DNA of 64,000 nt, from assembly GCF_000227685.2 (NCBI RefSeq), contig NZ_CP007029.1, positions 3,012,501 to 3,076,500 on the forward strand. The letters are read 5' to 3'. The position numbers and the translations under genes were made by a program. Source of the stretch: Thioalkalivibrio paradoxus ARh 1 (GTDB lineage: Bacteria; Pseudomonadota; Gammaproteobacteria; Ectothiorhodospirales; Ectothiorhodospiraceae). A model generated the notes under the pieces. The model saw only the letters and a list, made by a program, of their open reading frames with translations. It was not told the origin of the DNA and made no database searches. Positions 30,402 through 41,604 of the stretch are shown in pieces (within the stretch, counting starts at the first letter, position 1; each line of letters begins with the position of its first letter).

Positions 30402-31771
30402 GCATCAAGCATGTGCTGGTGGTGGATGACGAGCCCGATATCTGCGAACTGCTGGAGATCACGCTGCAGCGCATGGGCATCGAGACCACCACCACGACAC
30501 GCATGACGCGGGCGGTCGAGCTGCTGGAAGGGCACCGGTTCGACCTCTGCCTGACCGACATGCGCATGCCCGACGGCGATGGCCTGGATCTGGTCCGGCG
30601 GATCCAGGATCGTTGCCCGGAACTGCCCGTCGCGATCATCACGGCGCATGGGAGCATCGACACCGCAGTGCAGGCACTGAAACTCGGGGCCTTCGACTTC
30701 GTCACCAAGCCGGTCGACCTGAACCTGCTGCGCAGGCTCATCGATAGCGCGCTGCGCCTGACCGAAAGCAGCGGGCCGGAGTTTGCCGCAGAATCGGGCT
30801 CACGCGCAGCGGGTGCGAGCCCGTTACTCGGGAATTCGCCCGCGATGGTTCAATTGCGTAACCGGGTGGCGCGCCTGGCCCGCAGCCAGGCACCGGTGAT
30901 CATCGTCGGCGAATCCGGCTCCGGCAAGGAGCTGGTGGCCCGCGAGATCCACCGCCTGGGACCGCGGGCCGACGGGCCGTTCATCCCGGTCAACTGCGGC
31001 GCAATTCCGGCCGAGTTGATGGAGAGCGAGTTCTTCGGCCACCGGAAGGGCGCCTTCACCGGCGCGGTCCAGACCCGGGTCGGCCTGTTCCGTGAGGCGC
31101 ACGGCGGCACCCTGCTGCTCGACGAGGTCGCCGAACTCCCGCTGCCGTTGCAGGTCAAGCTGCTGCGGGCCCTGCAGGAGCGGGCGATCAAGCCGGTCGG
31201 CGCATCCCGCGAGGAACCGGTCGACGTACGCATCCTGTCGGCGACCCACCGCGACCTTTCCGCGGATGTCGCGGAGGGGCGTTTCCGGCAGGATCTGTAT
31301 TACCGGCTGAACGTGGTGGAACTGCGGGTTCCCCCGCTGCGCGAACGCTACGAGGATCTCGAGGAACTGACGCGGCACATTCTCGCGCGCATCGCCGGGC
31401 AGTGGGGTATCCCGAGCCTGTCGCTGTCCGACGATGCACTGGCCCGGCTCAGGCAGCACCCGTTTCCCGGCAACGTTCGCGAGTTGGAGAACATCCTCGA
31501 GCGCGCCGCGGTCATGGTCGACGGGCCGATCATCGGCTGCAACGCGCTCGATTTTCCGGACTGTTCCAGAGCGGGAACCGGACCGGGGGGCGACCCGGCC
31601 GCGATCGTGGAGGGCCGAGTGGCGCTGGACGATCACCTGGCCGAGCAGGAGCGCCGCGCACTGGAAGCCGCGCTGGCGCAGACCGCGGGCAACCGCACTG
31701 CAGCCGCCCGCGTGCTGGGCCTGAGCTTCCGACAGATGCGCTATCGGCTGAAGAAGCTGGGCATCGACTGA
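30398..31771 (+). CDS. pilR: PilR-type NtrC-family response regulator
   Basis: 457 aa. Receiver domain with the phosphorylated Asp at residue 54 (LCLTDMRMPDG); sigma-54 activator AAA+ domain with Walker A GESGSGKE (about 173), GAFTGA loop that contacts sigma-54, and LLLDEVAELP; C-terminal Fis-type helix-turn-helix (NRTAAARVLGLSFRQMRYRL). It activates sigma-54 promoters when phosphorylated by PilS. AAGGA six to ten bases before the ATG supports the start. Confidence 0.93.
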   Translation: MSIKHVLVVDDEPDICELLEITLQRMGIETTTTTRMTRAVELLEGHRFDLCLTDMRMPDGDGLDLVRRIQDRCPELPVAIITAHGSIDTAVQALKLGAFDFVTKPVDLNLLRRLIDSALRLTESSGPEFAAESGSRAAGASPLLGNSPAMVQLRNRVARLARSQAPVIIVGESGSGKELVAREIHRLGPRADGPFIPVNCGAIPAELMESEFFGHRKGAFTGAVQTRVGLFREAHGGTLLLDEVAELPLPLQVKLLRALQERAIKPVGASREEPVDVRILSATHRDLSADVAEGRFRQDLYYRLNVVELRVPPLRERYEDLEELTRHILARIAGQWGIPSLSLSDDALARLRQHPFPGNVRELENILERAAVMVDGPIIGCNALDFPDCSRAGTGPGGDPAAIVEGRVALDDHLAEQERRALEAALAQTAGNRTAAARVLGLSFRQMRYRLKKLGID

Positions 31772-31806
31772 GTTCCCGCGAATCCCCGCGCGTTTCCGGA
31801 TCCGGA

Positions 31807-32397
31807 TCAGCCCGCCAGACGCCGCTGCGGCGGATCGGGAAGTTCGCACAGCAACCGGTCCAGCTCGTACAGCGGCAACCCCACGACATTGCTGTAGGAG
31901 CCGGCAAGGCAGCGGACGAACGCCGCGCCCCGGCCCTGGATCGCGTAGGCGCCCGCCTTGCCCAGCGGCTCGCCGGTCGCCAGATACGCGGCGATCTCCG
32001 CTTGCGCGATGTCGCGCATCCAGACGCGCGTCTTCACCCAGCCATCGCGCGTCGGCTCACCCAGGCGAGCCAGCGCCAGCCCGCTGTAGACGCTGTGGAC
32101 TCGGCCGGAGAGGCGCGCGAGCATCCGGGCAGCCTCGTGTCTATCCGCGGGCTTGCCGAGAATCTCGCCGCCGACCGCGACGACCGTATCCGCCCCCAGA
32201 ACCCAACGCCCCGGTACGGCCGCGGCGATCGCCTCGGCCTTGCCCCGCGCCAGGCGCAGCACCAACTGCGCCGGCGACTCGCCCGGCCGCGGCGTCTCGT
32301 CGATGTCGGCGGGCACCGGCGTGAACTCGACGCCGAGCTGCGCCAGCAGTTCGCTGCGGCGCGGCGACGCAGATGCGAGCACCAGCGGGCGACTCAT
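31807..32397 (-). CDS. maf: Maf-family nucleoside triphosphate pyrophosphatase
   Basis: 196 aa. ASASPRRSELLAQLG (P-loop-like N-terminus, about 8-22), LGADTVVAVGGEILGKP (about 68-84) and YAIQGRGAAFVRCLAGSYSN with VVGLPLYE match the dTTP/UTP-hydrolysing YhdE group of Maf proteins. It removes non-canonical or excess nucleotides and is linked to septum control. The start overlaps the rlmH stop as ATGA. Last gene of the leuS operon. Confidence 0.93.
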   Translation of the reverse strand: MSRPLVLASASPRRSELLAQLGVEFTPVPADIDETPRPGESPAQLVLRLARGKAEAIAAAVPGRWVLGADTVVAVGGEILGKPADRHEAARMLARLSGRVHSVYSGLALARLGEPTRDGWVKTRVWMRDIAQAEIAAYLATGEPLGKAGAYAIQGRGAAFVRCLAGSYSNVVGLPLYELDRLLCELPDPPQRRLAG

Positions 32398-32864
32398 CCG
32401 CGGTGGTAGGGATGGTGGGCAAGCACGGACCAGGCGCGGTAGAGCTGCTCCGCAACCAGAACCCGCACCAGCATATGCGGAAAGGTGAGCGGCGACAGCG
32501 ACCAGATCCAGTCCGCGCGCTTGCGGATCGACGCGTCCAGACCCGCGGCACCGCCGATCAGCAGCGCCACGTCACGCCCCGACTGGCGCCACTGCTCGAA
32601 CCGCGTCGCCAGACGCTGCGTGTCCACGCATTCGCCGCGCTCGTCCAACGCGACCAGGATGGCCTGCGACGGCACCGCCGCCAGCAACGCCTGCGCTTCG
32701 GCACGACGCAGCGTCGCCGTATCCATTGCCCGCGAGCGGGCCGGGCCGGGCAGCACCTGCAGTTGCAGCGAGGCATCGCGGGGCATCCGCGCCGCGTACT
32801 CGGCAAAACCCTCGGCAACCCACCCGGGCATGCGCTGGCCGATCGCAAGCAGCTGCAATCGCAT
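32394..32864 (-). CDS. rlmH: 23S rRNA (pseudouridine1915-N3)-methyltransferase RlmH
   Basis: 156 aa, SPOUT knot methyltransferase of family length. LIGGAAGLDASIRKRADW and LSPLTFPHMLVRVLVAEQLY followed by RAW and a C-terminal HPYHRG are diagnostic. It methylates the pseudouridine that RluD (gene at 22129) makes in helix 69 of 23S rRNA. Follows rsfS by 31 bases; order rsfS-rlmH is conserved. Confidence 0.95.
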   Translation of the reverse strand: MRLQLLAIGQRMPGWVAEGFAEYAARMPRDASLQLQVLPGPARSRAMDTATLRRAEAQALLAAVPSQAILVALDERGECVDTQRLATRFEQWRQSGRDVALLIGGAAGLDASIRKRADWIWSLSPLTFPHMLVRVLVAEQLYRAWSVLAHHPYHRG

Positions 32865-32895
32865 CGCAGGTCCTCAGAACCCGAAAAAACCGCGC

Positions 32896-33282
32896 TCAGT
32901 GGCGGATACGCCGGATCACGTCGGGCCCAGGCCACTGCCCGGAGGCGTCGTCGCCCGCATCCTCCGCCAGCCAGAGCTTCTCCAGGTTGTAGAAATCCCG
33001 GACCTTCGGGAGCATCACGTGCACGATCACGTCGTTCAGATCGACCAGCACCCACTCCTGACCCTCCTGCCCCTCTATGCCCAGGGGCTGGACCCCGGCT
33101 TCCTTCGCCTTCACGGCGACCGAATCGGCAAGGGATTTCACGTGCCGGTTGGAGGTTCCGCTGGCAATGACCATGTAATCGGCCAGCGGCGTCTTGCCAC
33201 GCACGTCGAGCACGCGGACCTGCTGCCCCTTCATGTCTTCCAGCGCGTGAGTTACGAGATCGACCAGCTGTTCACTTTGCAT
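32896..33282 (-). CDS. rsfS: Ribosome silencing factor RsfS
   Basis: 128 aa. Family core: [52 protein letters not shown] and [10 protein letters not shown], with an acidic, low-complexity tail of about 20 residues. It binds ribosomal protein L14 and blocks subunit joining in starvation. It lies 15 bases after nadD, the common arrangement. Confidence 0.95.
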   Translation of the reverse strand: MQSEQLVDLVTHALEDMKGQQVRVLDVRGKTPLADYMVIASGTSNRHVKSLADSVAVKAKEAGVQPLGIEGQEGQEWVLVDLNDVIVHVMLPKVRDFYNLEKLWLAEDAGDDASGQWPGPDVIRRIRH

Positions 33283-33297
33283 CGGCGGTTCCTGAGA

Positions 33298-33942
33298 TCA
33301 ACGGGGTTCGCTGGCAATGGCCCGATACAGGCCATGTTCGTCAATATAGGCATGGACATCATCCGGGAGCAGATAGCGTGGGCTCCGCCCGGCCTGCAGG
33401 GCGTTGCGAATCGCGGTGGCCGAGATATCGAGCTGGGTCACGGGCTGGAAGTGAATCCAGCCAGCGGGCCGGGTCCGCAACGGTTCCGGATCGGCGGCGA
33501 CGCGCGCGATGCCACGGAAAGCGGCATCAGGCGGCGTGGTGGCGCCGGGGCGATGCGCCACCACCAGGTGCGCCAGCGCCGGCAGCTCCCGCCACCGGTG
33601 CCAGGTATGCAGCCCGGCAAACGCATCCATGCCCATGATCAGCACCAGCGGCGCCTCTGAACCGATTTCGGTCCGCAGGTCGTGCAGGGTTTCGACGGTG
33701 TAGGACGGACCGGGGCGATCCAGTTCCCGGCGGTCGACCCGGAAACCCGGCACGCCGGCCACCGCATGCTCGACCATCGCCAGACGATGCCGCGCCGGGG
33801 TTGCCGGCGCCGCACGGTGGGGCGGCACGTGACAGGGAATGAAACGCAGTTCCTGCAGCGCGAGCTGCTCGTGCACTTCCAGCGCCGGGCGCAGGTGCCC
33901 GAAGTGGATCGGGTCGAAGGTGCCGCCGAGAACACCGATCAC
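33298..33942 (-). CDS. nadD: Nicotinate-nucleotide adenylyltransferase
   Basis: 214 aa. GGTFDPIHFGH (residues 5-15) is the nucleotidyltransferase signature and LDISATAIRNAL the C-terminal ISSTxIR-like motif. It adenylates nicotinate mononucleotide to deamido-NAD, the substrate of NadE at 24424. Starts with GTG (33942), giving the usual short N-terminus. Follows proA after 79 bases. Confidence 0.94.
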   Translation of the reverse strand: MIGVLGGTFDPIHFGHLRPALEVHEQLALQELRFIPCHVPPHRAAPATPARHRLAMVEHAVAGVPGFRVDRRELDRPGPSYTVETLHDLRTEIGSEAPLVLIMGMDAFAGLHTWHRWRELPALAHLVVAHRPGATTPPDAAFRGIARVAADPEPLRTRPAGWIHFQPVTQLDISATAIRNALQAGRSPRYLLPDDVHAYIDEHGLYRAIASEPR

Positions 33943-34021
33943 GAGCTTCCCGCACCCCGGTCTCGAGCAGTCGCGACGCGGGCGGTCCGGATCGGGTCAG
34001 CAAGCGTCAACGCCGCCCCCT

Positions 34022-35323
34022 TCAGGTGCGCACATGACCATCGCCCAGCACCACGAACTTCTGCGTGGTCAGCCCCTCGAGCCCGACCGGGCCCCGGGCG
34101 TGCAGCTTGTCGGTACTGATTCCGATTTCGGCACCCAGGCCGTACTCGAAACCGTCGGCAAACCGCGTCGACGCGTTCACCATGACCGAGCTGGAATCCA
34201 CTGCGCGCAAGAAACGCCGCGCGGCGCTCCAGTCCTCGGTGACGATGCTGTCGGTGTGCTGCGAACCGTAGGCGTTGATGTGGTCCATCGCGGCCTCGAG
34301 CGAATCGACCACCCGGATCGCCAGCACCGGAGCCAGGTACTCGGCGTACCAATCGTCCTCGGTTGCGGCGCCGATTCCCGGAAGCAGCGCGCGGGTGCTT
34401 TCGCAGCCGCGCAGTTCCACCCCGTGCTGTTCCAATGCCGCGGCGACGCGCGGCAGCAGTTCGCCGGCCCGGCTTGTGTGCACCAGCAGCGTTTCCATCG
34501 TGTTGCAGGTGCCGTAGCGCTGGGTCTTCGCGTTCACGGCCACCGCGAATGCCTTGTCGGCATCGGCACGGGCGTCGAGGTAGACGTGGCAGACGCCATC
34601 CAGGTGCTTGATCACCGGCACCCGCGACTCGCGGCTCACGCGCTCGATCAGCCCCTTGCCGCCGCGCGGCACGATCACGTCGACGTCGCGCTCCATTCGC
34701 AGCAGTTCGCCGACCGCCTCCCGGTCGGTCGTCGCGACGATCTGCACGGCATCGCGCGGCAGCCCCGCCGCGACCAGCCCGGCCTGGATGATGCCCGCGA
34801 GTGCCCGGTTCGAGTGGGCGGCCTCCGAGCCGCCGCGCAGAATCGTGGCATTGCCGGATTTCAGACACAGCACGGCGGCGTCGATGGTCACGTTGGGACG
34901 GGATTCGTAGATGATCCCGATCACGCCCAGCGGCACCCGCATCCGGCCCACCTGGATCCCGCTCGGGCGATACGCCAGGTCGGTGATCACGCCGACCGGG
35001 TCGGGGAGCGCCGCGACCTGGCGGCAACCCTCGGCCATGGCCTCGATGCGGGCATCGTTCAGCGTCAGGCGATCGAGCATCGCCTCGTCGAGTCCCCGCG
35101 CCCGGCCGGCGTCGAGGTCCACGCGGTTGGCCTCGGACAACTCCCGGCGCTGATCGAGGATCACCTCGGCGATCGCCGCCAACGCGGTGTTCTTATGCCC
35201 GGTTTCGGCCTCGGCCATTACCCGCGAAGCCGCACGCGCGCGCCGCCCGAGATCCGCCATGTAGCGGGGGATATCGGTGGGCACCTCGGTCGCCTGCAAC
35301 CCTACAGCACTGCTCATCGCCAC
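34022..35323 (-). CDS. proA: Gamma-glutamyl phosphate reductase
   Basis: 433 aa, aldehyde-dehydrogenase superfamily. The catalytic Cys is in [15 protein letters not shown] (about residue 271). [32 protein letters not shown] and the C-terminal [15 protein letters not shown] are ProA signatures. It makes glutamate semialdehyde for proline; proline also serves as a compatible solute. The GTG at 35323 with GGAGAG ahead, or an ATG two codons on, is the start. proB is not in the window. Confidence 0.95.
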   Translation of the reverse strand: MAMSSAVGLQATEVPTDIPRYMADLGRRARAASRVMAEAETGHKNTALAAIAEVILDQRRELSEANRVDLDAGRARGLDEAMLDRLTLNDARIEAMAEGCRQVAALPDPVGVITDLAYRPSGIQVGRMRVPLGVIGIIYESRPNVTIDAAVLCLKSGNATILRGGSEAAHSNRALAGIIQAGLVAAGLPRDAVQIVATTDREAVGELLRMERDVDVIVPRGGKGLIERVSRESRVPVIKHLDGVCHVYLDARADADKAFAVAVNAKTQRYGTCNTMETLLVHTSRAGELLPRVAAALEQHGVELRGCESTRALLPGIGAATEDDWYAEYLAPVLAIRVVDSLEAAMDHINAYGSQHTDSIVTEDWSAARRFLRAVDSSSVMVNASTRFADGFEYGLGAEIGISTDKLHARGPVGLEGLTTQKFVVLGDGHVRT

Positions 35324-35394
35324 TCACTCTCCATTACCCGAACCCGGTGGACACACCCTGCCCCGGCGGACCTTGCCGCGCCGATTCCCGCGCG

Positions 35395-36405
35395 TCAGGC
35401 CGCTTGCAGCGGCCGGCCCGACAGCGCCGCCACCAAGTCTACCAACTGCCTGCCGACGTTGCCCGGTTCCCGCCCCTTGATCACCCGGTCGACGCTCGCC
35501 GCCTGCACCAACAGGCGCCGTGCGTCGGCCGGGGGCACACGGTCGACGGCCTTGCGCAGCGCGGCCGCATCGGTACCCCAGAAGCCCCGGGTGGCCTGGG
35601 CCGCCGGCTCCCCGGCGGCGCGCCGTTCGCAGGCGCGCGCCAGCGCCCGGATGTCGCGCGCCAATGCCCACAGAATCAACGGTTCGGGCTGCCCCTCGGC
35701 CAGCATGCCGCGCAGCATGCGCAGCGCCCGCGCGGCATCCCCGGACAGCGCGACCGACGGCAGTTCGAACAGATCGTACCGGGCCGAGTCGGCCAATCCC
35801 TGCCGCAACGTGTCCAGGTCGATCTCGGTGACTCCGGCCAGCTTGAGCTTGTCCACTTCCTGCCGGGCCGCCAGCAGGTTGCCCTCGACCCGCGCGGCGA
35901 GCAGCGCCAGCGCATCCGGCTCGATCCGGAGGCCCGCCCGCTCCAGCCGCCCGCGGATCCAGGCCCCGAGCCGATTCGGCGGCACCGGGCGCGCATGCAC
36001 CGTCACCGCCGCGCGCTCCAGCGCCTTGAACCAGGCCGCCTTGCGCATGTCACGGTCCGGCCGCGGCAATTGCAGCAGCAGGATCAGGTCCGGCTCCGGC
36101 GCGCGGGCGTAGCGGGCCAGGTGCTCGGCGCCGATCCGGCCAGGCTTGCCGGAAGGAAGGCGCAGGTCGATCAGTCCGCGCTCGGCGAACAAGGACCGAT
36201 CGCGCACCGCGGCTTCGAACGCGTTCCAGTCGCCACTTGCCCCCAGATCCAGCACCGTGCGCGCGCCGAACCCGGCGGCACGCGCGGCGGCCCGCACCGC
36301 GTCGGCGGCTTCCAGCGCCTGCAGCGGCTCCTCCGCCAGGATTGCGTAGACCGGCTTCAGGCCACGGGCCAGCGCCGGCTCGAGCTGTTCGGGATCGAGG
36401 GTCAA
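35395..36405 (-). CDS. holA: DNA polymerase III delta subunit
   Basis: 336 aa. N-terminal LKPVYAILAEEPLQALEAAD is the usual L-x-P-V-Y-x-L-x-G-x-E-P-L opening, and the three-domain delta organisation continues with VEGNLLAARQEVDKLKL (about 166-182) and a helical C-terminal collar (WALARDIRALAR). It opens the sliding clamp within the clamp loader. It follows lptE by seven bases in the conserved leuS-lptE-holA order. Confidence 0.93.
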   Translation of the reverse strand: MTLDPEQLEPALARGLKPVYAILAEEPLQALEAADAVRAAARAAGFGARTVLDLGASGDWNAFEAAVRDRSLFAERGLIDLRLPSGKPGRIGAEHLARYARAPEPDLILLLQLPRPDRDMRKAAWFKALERAAVTVHARPVPPNRLGAWIRGRLERAGLRIEPDALALLAARVEGNLLAARQEVDKLKLAGVTEIDLDTLRQGLADSARYDLFELPSVALSGDAARALRMLRGMLAEGQPEPLILWALARDIRALARACERRAAGEPAAQATRGFWGTDAAALRKAVDRVPPADARRLLVQAASVDRVIKGREPGNVGRQLVDLVAALSGRPLQAA

Positions 36406-36412
36406 GCCGCTG

Positions 36413-39606
<3,194 letters not shown>

Positions 39607-41253
39607 TCAGCGCGCCCCCGCGTCCGGCTGCGACGGCCCGGCGGCAGATTGCGCGAAAAGCTGCTCGAACCGCCGCTGCGCCTGGTCACCGAACAGGATC
39701 CGGCAGGCCTCGATCAGACCGGGTGCGTCGCGCAGCGCCTGCTGCCCGAGGATCTGGGCGATCCGCGAGCGCCGGCGCAGGAAGTCGTCCAGGCGCACGA
39801 CCATCTCGCGCTCGCGGGCGAGCTCCAGCTCGCAGCGCAGATACTCGGTTCCCTCGATCACGATCTCGGCTGCGCGCGCATCGGCGCGGATCATCGCCAG
39901 CAGTTCCATCGCGTCGCGGTCATAGCGCCGCCAAAGCCGCTGGGACAGCGGTTCCGGTGCGCCGCTCGGCGTGTAGCGATCCAGCTCCAGCGCCCGGGCC
40001 GCATCGAAGAAGGCGTCGCGGGCCGCCGCGTCCGGCTCGCCATACCAGCGCCGGGCGCGCGCGGGCAGCTCGATTCCCAGCTCCCGCACCCGATCCGCGA
40101 CCTCCTCGGCCACATTCAGGCAATCGGTCAGTTTGCCGCCGAACAGGCTCAGATGCGCCCGTTCGCGATCGACCTCGATCACATGCCGGCGCGAGAGCTG
40201 CAGCCAGTCGCCGGGCGCCAGCGTGGCGTTGCCGCGCACCGCCAGTGGGCGCACCCCGCAGCGTTCGGCGATCACGTCGGCCGGCGCCAGCGGGCGCGCC
40301 AGCTTCAGACGGCGATTGACGTTGTCCAGCAGGAACCGGCGGTCGGCGTCGGTCACCCGCGTGTCCGGGTCTTGCACCGGGGTGTCGGTGGTTCCGACGC
40401 AGCTGCGGTTGCCCATCGGGATCACGAAGAACAGCCGGCCGTCGTCGGCGAAGAACGTCAGGATCCTGCCGCTGGCGCTCAGCTGCGGCAGGATCAGGTG
40501 CACGCCCTTCGAGAACACGTGGCGGTGCTCGGTCCGCACCCCGGTCAACGCGTTGTGCGCGTCCACCAGCGGTCCGCCGGCGTTGATCAGCACCCGCGCC
40601 CGGATCTCCCGTTCCGCTCCAGTCTCGACGTCGCGCGCCCGCAGCGTCCATACGCCCCGGTCGCGCCGGGCCCCGAGCGACTCGACGTAGTTGGCGGCCG
40701 CACAGCCGTCGCGCAACGCAGCACGCACGAACTGAAACACGAAGCGGGCATCGTGGTCGCACAGAAACGCGTCCGAGTATTCGAACCCGCCGGCCGCATC
40801 GGCGATGTCGATTCGGGGTTCGACGCGCGCGATCGCGCGCCGCGACAGACGCCGCGGAACACGCGTGAAGCCGCTGCCGAACAGCCAGTAGACCCAAGTG
40901 CCCAGCCAGAGCAGGCGGGGATCCCAGCGAAAGCCCCGGTCGATCGTGGCCAGGAACCGGATCTCCCGAACCCACGACGGGTAGTGCCGCAGCAGCCGAT
41001 TGCGGCTCAGACAGAGTTCGCGCACCAGCGCGAATTCGCGCGACTCGAGGTACTTGATCCCGCCCCAGACCAGATTCGACGACGCCTGGCTGGTCATGCC
41101 GGCGAAGTCGCCGCGGTCGATCAGGGCGACACGCGCGCCCTGCCCGGCCAGTGCCGCGGCCGATACCGCGCCGTTGATCCCGCCGCCGACGATCAGTACG
41201 TCGTACAGACCCTCGCCGAGGCGGGCCAGCTGCCGTTCACGCTGGTCGGACAC
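39607..41253 (-). CDS. glpD: Aerobic glycerol-3-phosphate dehydrogenase
   Basis: 548 aa. N-terminal FAD-binding motif VLIVGGGINGAVSAAALAGQ (about 20-39), then LIDRGDFAGMTSQASSNLVW and GGIKYLE, and the central IPMGNRSCVGTTDTPV segment. C-terminal helical domain. A peripheral membrane enzyme that oxidises glycerol-3-phosphate to DHAP and feeds electrons to quinone, from where cytochrome bd could take them. Starts with GTG (41253). No glpF/K/R is present, so it may serve phospholipid turnover. Divergent from glycogen phosphorylase. Confidence 0.93.
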   Translation of the reverse strand: MSDQRERQLARLGEGLYDVLIVGGGINGAVSAAALAGQGARVALIDRGDFAGMTSQASSNLVWGGIKYLESREFALVRELCLSRNRLLRHYPSWVREIRFLATIDRGFRWDPRLLWLGTWVYWLFGSGFTRVPRRLSRRAIARVEPRIDIADAAGGFEYSDAFLCDHDARFVFQFVRAALRDGCAAANYVESLGARRDRGVWTLRARDVETGAEREIRARVLINAGGPLVDAHNALTGVRTEHRHVFSKGVHLILPQLSASGRILTFFADDGRLFFVIPMGNRSCVGTTDTPVQDPDTRVTDADRRFLLDNVNRRLKLARPLAPADVIAERCGVRPLAVRGNATLAPGDWLQLSRRHVIEVDRERAHLSLFGGKLTDCLNVAEEVADRVRELGIELPARARRWYGEPDAAARDAFFDAARALELDRYTPSGAPEPLSQRLWRRYDRDAMELLAMIRADARAAEIVIEGTEYLRCELELAREREMVVRLDDFLRRRSRIAQILGQQALRDAPGLIEACRILFGDQAQRRFEQLFAQSAAGPSQPDAGAR

Positions 41254-41268
41254 TGGCCGGCGGCCCCC

Positions 41269-41379
41269 TCAGGAAATCGGGCCGCGTACGACAGAACCAC
41301 GTGGCGCGGTCCGCACCCCGGCCCACCACGCAGCTCCACGTATCACGACCGGTATCGGGAAAAGCGTATCGATCGGCAT
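41269..41379 (-). CDS. Possible 36-aa small membrane protein upstream of glpD
   Basis: Frame MPIDTLFPIPVVIRGAAWWA then GVRTAPRGSVVRGPIS. An excellent ribosome site GGAGG lies six bases before the ATG, better than that of most genes here. The N-terminal half is hydrophobic and could be a short membrane helix; the rest is basic. The stop is 15 bases before the glpD GTG, so it could be a leader peptide or coupled small protein. No homologue recognised. The rest of 41254-41604 has no supported gene and must hold the divergent promoters. Confidence 0.35.
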   Translation of the reverse strand: MPIDTLFPIPVVIRGAAWWAGVRTAPRGSVVRGPIS

Positions 41380-41604
41380 GTCGTACCTCCGTCCATCCCA
41401 CGGCAACCGGCCGTGCACGCGGGCAGGATGCCACGGACGCCGTACCCGCGGGTATCGCGACCCGGCGCCACCGCCAGCCTCCGCCGCGATCCATGTCCGG
41501 CCGAACCCGGCACACCCGTCATCCGGTTCGGCGCACCGGGCTGGCAAGGACTATCGTGTCCGGGCAGGATACCCTCTGGCACAGCTCGGAAGGAGCGCGC
41601 ACCG

